Source of the DNA: Montifringilla adamsi
Lineage: Eukaryota > Chordata > Aves > Passeriformes > Passeridae
NCBI GenBank assembly: GCA_017590115.1
Contig: JAGGNK010008337.1
Span: 2,170,001-2,234,000 of the forward strand
Direction of reading: 5' to 3'
DNA: 64,000 nt
The notes beneath the pieces were generated by a model. The model saw nothing but the letters and a program-made list of their open reading frames with translations, searched no databases and had not been told where the DNA came from. A program made the translations under genes and the position numbers. This document shows, one piece after another, positions 54,101 through 63,100 of this stretch; position 1 is the stretch's first letter, and each line of letters begins with the position of its first letter.

Positions 54101-57100
54101 TAAATACAAGCTGATGTTCTCAAATTTTATTTTGTGTCTGAACAGATATGCAGAAATTGCATGTGTCACATCTTCAGCCAAAATATTTTATTTTAATGAT
54201 TTATTTTATGAAGTATTTCCTAAATATCTTCATACTTTTTTACTAATGATATGTTACTCACTGGTAGCATGATAATGGTTATCAATTAGTTAAAAACTGC
54301 TTTGCATTTCAGCAGAAACATTTAAACATTTTGGAAATTATCCTGCCTGATAAGCATATTGTATGTAAAAGATGTCTTTTTTACAACAGATATTCATATA
54401 TGTGTGTGTGGTACATCAGTGTAACTTGAAAAGAAAAAGATTTGGGTTGATTTGGTTTTGTTTGGTGTCTTTTATCCAAAGGAAAGTGAATGTAAGGCCT
54501 ACAACCCAAGGCCTTTCTGTAAAACCTACACCATGGATAAGCAGCCCTTGAACACTGGAGAGCAGAAAGACATGACTGAGTTCTTCACTGACCTAATAAC
54601 AAAAATAGAAGAAATGTCTCCAGAACTGGTGAGTTATTAAGAGGGAGCAAAAGGGAGCTTGAGAACTTAGGGATTTGCTCAGATTGCCTTGACAGAATGT
54701 ATTTATTCTTTCATTCACAGAAAAACACGGTGAAAAGTTTGTTTGGAGGTGTTATCACAAACAATGTCGTTTCTTTGGTAAGTGCTCCTTCTGTAGCCTG
54801 ATCTTTTAAAGATAATTATTTCTTAACTTCTCAAAAAAAAAAGAAAGTGACTGCATTGTTTTTCTCTTGCCTTTGTTCAGGACTGTGAGCATGTGAGTCA
54901 GACAGCTGAGGAGTTCTACACAGTGAGGTGCCAGGTGGCAGACATGAAGAATATTTATGTAAGTAATGCCAGGCTGAGATGAGTCTCAGATCTCAGCTAC
55001 AAAGGGCATAAAACACTGCCACACACTTGAAGATGTCAGTGCTTTTTATCTGCACTCCAGTTTTGGGGTGTTTTGAGGTTGATATTTTGAGGTGATTTAG
55101 TGTCAGCTTTTCACTGCTGTGTGCCATCAGCTGGAGCCAACAATAGCCATTGGCTGTTGTTTTACAGTCAGTAATCCCTATTTACTTGTTTTAACCATGC
55201 TGTGGTCATTTTATATAGGAACTGTAAATGTCAAAAGATTCAACATTTGCAAGTACTACTGCTTATGAAGTTAATTTAAAGCTTTTTCAAGCTTTTTAAA
55301 CAACCATTATTCCCACAGTTGAAATTTGAGTTCTTGGAGACAGCTTGGAATATTGAGTACCATTTTTAAGAGTTGGTTCCTTAATTCAGTATGTGGGTTA
55401 GGAACTGTTTTTCCTGTCAAGCTCTTCTCTTAGTTCAGGTGTGTGCTCTTCTGTAAAAAATGTTGGGGCTTTATTTTCATAACTTATAGAAATGTTAATT
55501 AAACTCAGAGTAAGATTGAAAGGGAGGGGTTTGGAAAGCAGGCCATCTAAGCACAAGATATAAACATCCAAGATAAATGTCAACTCCTTTTTTGGTTTTT
55601 TTTTCCATGTAGGAATCTCTTGATGAAGTAACTATTAAAGATACCTTGGAAGGTGACAACATGTACACGTGTTCTCACTGTGGGAAGAAAGTGCGGGCTG
55701 AGAAAAGGTGTGGCCAAGAAGAAATGAATATTCCTGATGTTTCTGTTTAGTAAATTCCTGGAATTCCATTTGGAATAACAGTAATCCTTTTGGTGGAACA
55801 GGACTGCTCTTCATTCAGTTTATATCATGTAGGCCTGTAAGGATCCCTGTGCAAAGCAGAAATTAGAAGGAAATCAAATTTCCAAAACAGAGAATCCAAA
55901 GTATCTTGGCAAAAGACACAGGAAAATGTTCATGACCTTTTTTAATTAAAAAACCCCAGAAATTAGCACCTTTGGAAACATTAATCCTGGGTTTAAAATA
56001 CTAAATGTTTCCAGAGGTTGGTTGGTTGCTCATTATGCAGGATAATTGCTTAGGTTTCATGTCACCCTGAATTTCTTAATTAAAATTTGTAGCTTTAAAA
56101 ATGTTTCCATGTTTTTCAAAGTCTGCTTATAAAGAGAAAGTAAATGAAAATTTTATGTTGTCTTGTTATTGCAGCTAAGAAATTCCTTTGCTAGAGTTGA
56201 AAACCTTGTTGTTTTAAATGACATGGGTGAGAGAGTAACTTACTTGGAAGTCATTATTGCAAATTTTATGAGATTTAATGCAGGAGATGTTCTGCCTCTG
56301 TCTTTTGGAAGATGGTAACTCCCTGCAGTGAGGGGATTTGCATTGTTGAGTTCATTCATGGCTTTTTTTATGATACTGTTTTAGAAAGCTGGTTCCTGCC
56401 ATGTGAGTAAATTTGCTGTTTGTTCCAAGGTACAGTGACAGCATAAACAGAATTGTTTAATGGGCTAAATTTGACCTTCCTGCTGCAGTCAGTCTGCCCT
56501 GCTCTGGGGCACTGTAAGAGCTGAATTTTATATTTATGTCTTAGCAACAGATCTCCAATGTTACACTTGAAATAAATGTTTAAAATCTCTGTGAAAATAT
56601 AATTCACCCTCCTAAGCTTTTTAAAATCTTGTTTTTTTGTGATCCTTCAGGGCATGTTTTAAGAAACTACCTCGTATCTTAAGCTTCAACACCATGAGAT
56701 ATACATTTAATATGGTGACCATGATGAAGGAGAAAGTCAACACCCATTTTTCATTCCCTTTACGTTTGGACATGACACCCTACACTGAAGATTTCCTCAT
56801 GGGGAAAAATGACAGGAAAGAAGGTAAAATGGATTCAGCTAGCTTTGGCTCTCTGTCTGTGTTATGCACTGTGTGTTTATTTGTGTATTCACAGAACAAA
56901 AGCAAATAAAATCAAACATAGCTTTAATCAATCTATATTCCCAAAGTCACACACTGTATTTCACATAAGAAAAATGGCCAATTTTTGGTTTCAAATACTG
57001 TTTAATTTGAATTAATCTTATAGTTTTTTGTAAAGTATGAGAGGAATTGCAGATAATTACATCCAGTTTGTTGCTAATGTTGAAGTTTGGGTGTTAGGAA

Positions 57101-60100
57101 ATAACTGATTGAATATGGTATTGAATTCTTTCAGGTTTTAAGGAAGATGGTGGATATCTGAAGGAAACTGAGAGTTATGAGTATGACCTGATTGGTGTGA
57201 CAGTTCACACAGGAACAGCAGATGGGGGGCATTACTACAGTTTTATCAGGGACATTGTCAATCCTCATGCTTACAAAAACAACAAGTGGTGAGCTGTGCC
57301 ATTTATATTTCCATATTTTTAATAACTAAAGCTTGTTGGCTTTGTTAGGTGCAGTTCTATAAGGGATGCATCCTGTAGGCTCCTCTGGAAAGCACAGCTG
57401 TTGGAATTTGATAGTTGTAAGGATATTGATTTATTGGCCTACAGATCAGTAGCCAGGATGGTTTTGTGGTCCCTCAGACACAGGGGTGGCAGGGAATGCT
57501 GTGCTGGCCTCACCACAGCCAGGGATTGCTTCCTGATGGGACTAGATTGGAATTATTGCAGCACAAAAGATTTCCTAGATTGTCCTTCCTGAAATCTGCT
57601 TGGTACCTTGGATGAGGATCCAGCTACATTTCTGGCTGGAGAATTTGGGAAAGGGGAGGGACATGGGCATGGGAAGGAGAAGGGAGACAGAACAAAGCAG
57701 GGCACACTCTGCCTGCTGTTTTTGGATGTGGTATCTCCATTTCTCACTGGAGCCCTGGCATGGGAGACAAGGTTTCCTCTCTTCCTGTTCTGTAGAACAG
57801 CCAGAGCATTTCTGAAACAGAAGCAGCTCATGACCTAATCCCTGCTCCAGTGGGATCCCAGAGGTGCCTCCTTGTTTGGTGTTATTGGAAGGAAGTTTCT
57901 TTGGGACCAGATTTTCATTTGCTGGGATCTAAACAAGACATGAGAAATGAATAGGAATGTTTCAATCTGAGGAGTCATTGGAGGGCTCCTGAGGCTTTAT
58001 TTGCCCCTGGAGATGAGCAGCAGTTGGTTCAAAGCCTCCTCCTGCCTTGCAGGTACCTTTTCAATGATGCTGAAGTGAAACCCTTCGACTCTGCCCAGCT
58101 TGCTTCTGAATGTTTTGGTGGAGAAATGACTGTAAGTTGGGACTGCATTTTTGTCATGTTCAACTCTTTCAGTATGGGTTACAACCTGTTACAGCCCAGG
58201 TCTTTGTATGAGGCTTTAAAAGGAAGCTGTCAGAAGTACAGTACAGGTATTACTAATGAAGCAAAGTTAATTAGTGAAGTGTCTCTCCAAACAAGAGGTA
58301 TTTCTTTACTAAATCTGGTTTTTATCAGGCCTTTTATTCAGGTATAAAAAAAGTGAGTCTGAAGCTGATTTAGGAATCCTTGCTTGGGGTGGCTGCTTAG
58401 CTCAGACCATTGATGAAGGAATCATTACTTCAAGCTTAGGTGTATTCTGGGGAAAAAGGGGCATTTTGATCTTTGTCTATGCCTTATGTCACTGCCTGTG
58501 ACATCAGCTGGAATATTTTTACACATTATTAATACAAACAACACTCAAATGTTCTCAGGTTGTGCCTGAATTGATCATTATTTATAGCTGTGTACATGAT
58601 ATAAAGCACATTATAGATAACACAGTATCTTACTAAAGCAGTCCTGGGCATGAGACAACTTCTCTTGTCTGGGAAAGACAATATGCTGAAATAAAACCAA
58701 AAAATTCCATTGTTTGGCACATAGATAAAATACCTCTAGATGCCTCTAAAGAAGAGGTGTCAGTGAGATGGATGAGCCAGGAAATTGCTTGGGGTGGAGG
58801 TAGAGTATTGCATAGTAGCTTTGAAAATTCAAAGAGGCCAGAGAAGAAAAAAAGAAACAGGACTGCTTTGAGCAAGAGCTAAATTGTCAGCAACCCTCAT
58901 AAATATTATGAAATAAATGTGCAAGTGAGCTATCACAAGCTGTTAGAAACTAAAGCATTAAAAAGCTTGTAATTAATGGTTTTGCTTTCTTCTTGACAGA
59001 CAAAAACTTATGATTCTGTTACTGATAAGTTTATGGACTTCTCCTTTGAAAAGGTATTTCTCTTCCAAACCCTTGTTGTGTGATTATATTTCTGATTTCA
59101 TGATTTCTCTCTCAAAGCAAAAATTATACAGATGTTTTTTTCTCCAAGACACACAGTGCTTACATGCTGTTTTATAAACGGATGGAGCCAGAGGAGGAAA
59201 ATGGCAAAGACTACAAATTTGATGTTTCATCAGAATTGCTGGAGGTACAAGTTGATTTGTTTTAACACCAATTTTAAAACACTCTAGGAGGCCCTAAACA
59301 CATCAGAAATCTGAATAAATATAGGAAAGCAAAAATAATTTAAATCACTAAGGTGGCAGTCCTTTCATTTCACTGTCCTCCTGAGGAGATGGTCATGGGA
59401 TAGGAAGGGAATTAGGATTTACATTTTATGTGAATTTTTGATGTTTCCTCATTTCTGTCCTGTATATGCCATAAATCTCTTTTTGCCACCTGGAAAATTG
59501 AATGTCCCTGCTCCCTCTGGCCAGAAGTGTGGCGTTTTTGGTTCTTAATTGAAAATGTCTCTTCATTCCTAGCCAGCAAATCAGATCATGCTTTTATCCT
59601 TCTTGGTCTTAAAAATATTAATAGGTTTTTATCGGAGTTAAATGTTTAAACTGTATTGCTGTGAAAATCACTATGAATTGATGTGATCAAAAACATCACT
59701 TCAGAGAGAGGAACAGGGGACATGGCAGAAATCCTGTTCTGGTTTAATGATGGAGGTTCAAATTTTACTCTTCAGGAATTTATCAGAAGTTCTCAGAGCT
59801 CATCAAGCTTTGGGTTAGACTTCAGCTGTGATTCTTTTTAAACTTGTTGTTCTCCAAATTTTAGCCCAAAACTGTGAATAATTAAGTTGTAAAAATGAGG
59901 CCACAGAAAGAGGAGAAGATTTGAAGCTCTGTTCTGCAGTCCCATGACAGGCACAGCCAATACTCACTCTAGTATGGATAAAACAGCTTTGAGCCAGTTC
60001 TTTAAACTAAAGAAAGTGCTTTCAGAAATAGTTTTTCATACAGAAAAATTTTGTGGCTTTTAGCCTTGGAATCATTTAAATATTTTTAAAATAATGCTTA

Positions 60101-63100
60101 AGTAGTGAAGTAAACTGCTTTCTTGTATCTGATGGTAGCATTTTTTCTTCAGTGGATATGGCATGATAATATGCAGTTCCTTCAAGACAAGAACATTTTT
60201 GAACATACATATTTTGGGTAAGTTTTTCTTTTAAAATGTAATATTAATACTTCTTTTCTTCTTGCAGATTATCATTGTTTATTTTAATTAACAAATAAAA
60301 TTACTGACTCTAGGTTTATGTGGCAGTTGTGTAGTAGCATCCCAAGTACACTACCAGATCCAAAAGCGGTTTCTCTGATGACAGCAAAGGTAAGGATTTC
60401 CAAAGAATCTCATCTTCTCTTAACGATTTCCTTGTTGATATTTTAATTCATGCATTCTAAATTAATGGTGCCATTTTTTTTTCCAGTTAAGCACTTCCTT
60501 TGTACTAGAGACATTTATTCATTCAAAGGAAAAGGTATTCAATTTACTTGTAAATTCTCATTAAGTAGCTGCATGAATCTAGTGAAAAGCAGATCTGTAC
60601 TTTCCATTTTAAAAGTGGGATTTTGAACTGTAAAATTACTGTGTATGATGCAAAGTTAATGTTTAGAGTGTCATTTACCACATTTATAGTGAGCAGTGCA
60701 CAGTGGAATATAATGTGTATGTAAAAATGTATAGACTGGTATTTTCTGTAGGTGCAATGTATTATTAATTCATAAAATTTTTATTATTAATAATTCTTAA
60801 GATTTGGTGCTTTACTGAACCATTTAGAAATGTTTAAAGGTTGTGCTGGAATTCATTATTTGAAGTTACAGTTTTTCCTGTATTTCTTTTTACAGCCTAC
60901 AATGCTTCAGTGGATTGAACTGTTAACAAAACAGTTTAATAACAGTCAGGCAGCTTGTGAAGTAAGTGACTTAGGAACTCAGCAAAGTACAAACCAACTT
61001 TCTATATATTGTTTAACTTTCCTGGAGGTTCGTATCCCTGGAATATTTTGGACTATGAACTGCTGTATTTGGTATATTTGTGCTCTGTGAGATGAAATTC
61101 ATCCTCTCTGATTACTGCAGATCCTGGGGAATGACTTAGCTTTTATTTGCAGAAACCTCTGTTGAGACCACAGGCCAAAATCATTTTGTCACTGGAATAA
61201 GAGAGAGCCAGTGTCACAAACTCTTTATTTGATTAATTTTTACATAGTGACTTGTGTAATGAAGACTTGCTGAAATTAATTCACACAAGAGACATGGAAA
61301 GACAAAGAATTTGCTGTGGCCTTGCTGAAAGCAATTTTGAGATGCTGAAGGAAAGTTTTGAAAGTGTTTCTGTGATAATTCAAATGTACAAGGAGCCTGG
61401 CAGGACTGTGTCCTGCCTTAAACTTTATTCAGTAGAAAGGAGTTAAATCCATTATGCTTTTGTAAATTGATTCACAGTTGATAAATTATGTGACATTCAG
61501 TATTTGGATGTACAGTTGTCTCAGTGGGGTGTAGTCCTGAGATGTTTGAGTGAAGACATTTAATGTAGTAAAGAATACTCAAATACAATTAAAAGAACGT
61601 TGATTCTTCATTTTGAACTGTCTTTCCTTGTGACTCAAACAAAATTCTGGGAGTGAGAAGACTGAGCTGTGTTATTTGCTGAGTCTGACTTGGAATGAGT
61701 CATTCCCTGTTAGTTTTATACTTTCTGGGTCTCTGGAGGCCATGAGGCTTTTCCACTTGTTAAAATGCAAAAGAGATCTAACTTGAGAAGCTCTGTTTAA
61801 CCCTATCACTCTTCTACAAGATTCTTCAGGTTATGCTTTTTTGTAAGCATAGTATTTATGCTGTTGACATCACTTTGCAGGTTAAGTGTGTTCTTCCAGG
61901 TAATTTTCTAATGGCATGCAGAGCACAGGGATAAGAAGATACCAGATATAAATTTATATTGCTGTTTACTGCTATTGATCTTTATTTCTTTATTCCTTCA
62001 TGCACAGAAGACATTTTAGATTTCCCTTGGATTAAAACTTGCCTATTCCTTAATAATAGTAACATCGATTTCTCTTCAGACTTTAATATCATGCAAAAAA
62101 GAAGATTGGACTAGAGCAAGTGTGGAACAAAACTAACACAGTATGTATCTTCTGCAGTGGTTTTTGGATCGAATGGCTGATGATGATTGGTGGCCAATGC
62201 AGATTCTAATAAAGTGTCCCAATCAGATTGTGAGGCAGGTAAGAAAAGTTCCTTTCCAAGTCAGGTGACTGCTTGAGCTGTGAGCAGAAGCAGACAGTTC
62301 TGGGCTGTGATTCTGACAGTTTCAGTGAATACCTGTAATTGTCTGAAGATATTTGGCCATGGGAGTGTTACTGTTTGAAACAGCCCAGCATAGCTGTACA
62401 GTCAGGATCACTAAATCACAGTAGATGCAAATTAAGGTTTCTGTGACTCCTTCTTCATCTCTACAAATCTGAACACTTTCCATTAAAAAATTGGGGTTTT
62501 TCTGAATTAATTCAACAATAGTTCATCAAGCTCCACCGTCAGAAAACAAACAAACAAAAAATCAAACTGTTTACATTCAGTAGTGCTCAAAGCTCCAATT
62601 TGAAACTTCTGTAATATATTTTTGTGGGTCGAGGTAATTTTACAGTATTATGCCACAAAGCTTTGTTTATGCCCTTTTCTGGAAATACTTAAAAATAAAA
62701 CCCCTATATTAGTAGCATTTGGACATTCACAAACCCAAGTGTTAATAGTGTCACTTACAAGTGTACTTTCTTTGCAAGTTGTTCAGGTATAAACTTTAAC
62801 ATTTACTTAATGTCACCTGAATTCTTCAGCTGGATTTCTGGTTATTGAAGTGGTATTTCCATGCAGACCCATACATAGTTTTTGGATGCAATGCCTCACT
62901 AAAAGAATATATTTCATGGCAAAACATCATGTAAAGTCTTAGGCAAGGTCTTCTCATGAGTGCTTTACAAAATAAAAATTAGTGGAAGGAATTTCCTTCA
63001 AATTTTCCCATGAATTCCTATGAGCCAGCAGCAAAATTAAAAAACATCTTGCCAAAGATATCAAAATGTTTCAGACAGTAGAGATAGAAGGAGAAAAGTA

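Noticed and set aside
58132..58347. Exon 46 frame stays open about 70 codons into intron 46
   Set aside because: The donor GTAAGT is strong and the downstream exons continue the conserved protein. Retention would truncate the USP domain. The same reasoning applies to open read-through after exons 18 and 52.
52143..59244. Separate protease gene
   Set aside because: The USP domain exons are in phase with all upstream exons and belong to the same protein, as in other vertebrates.
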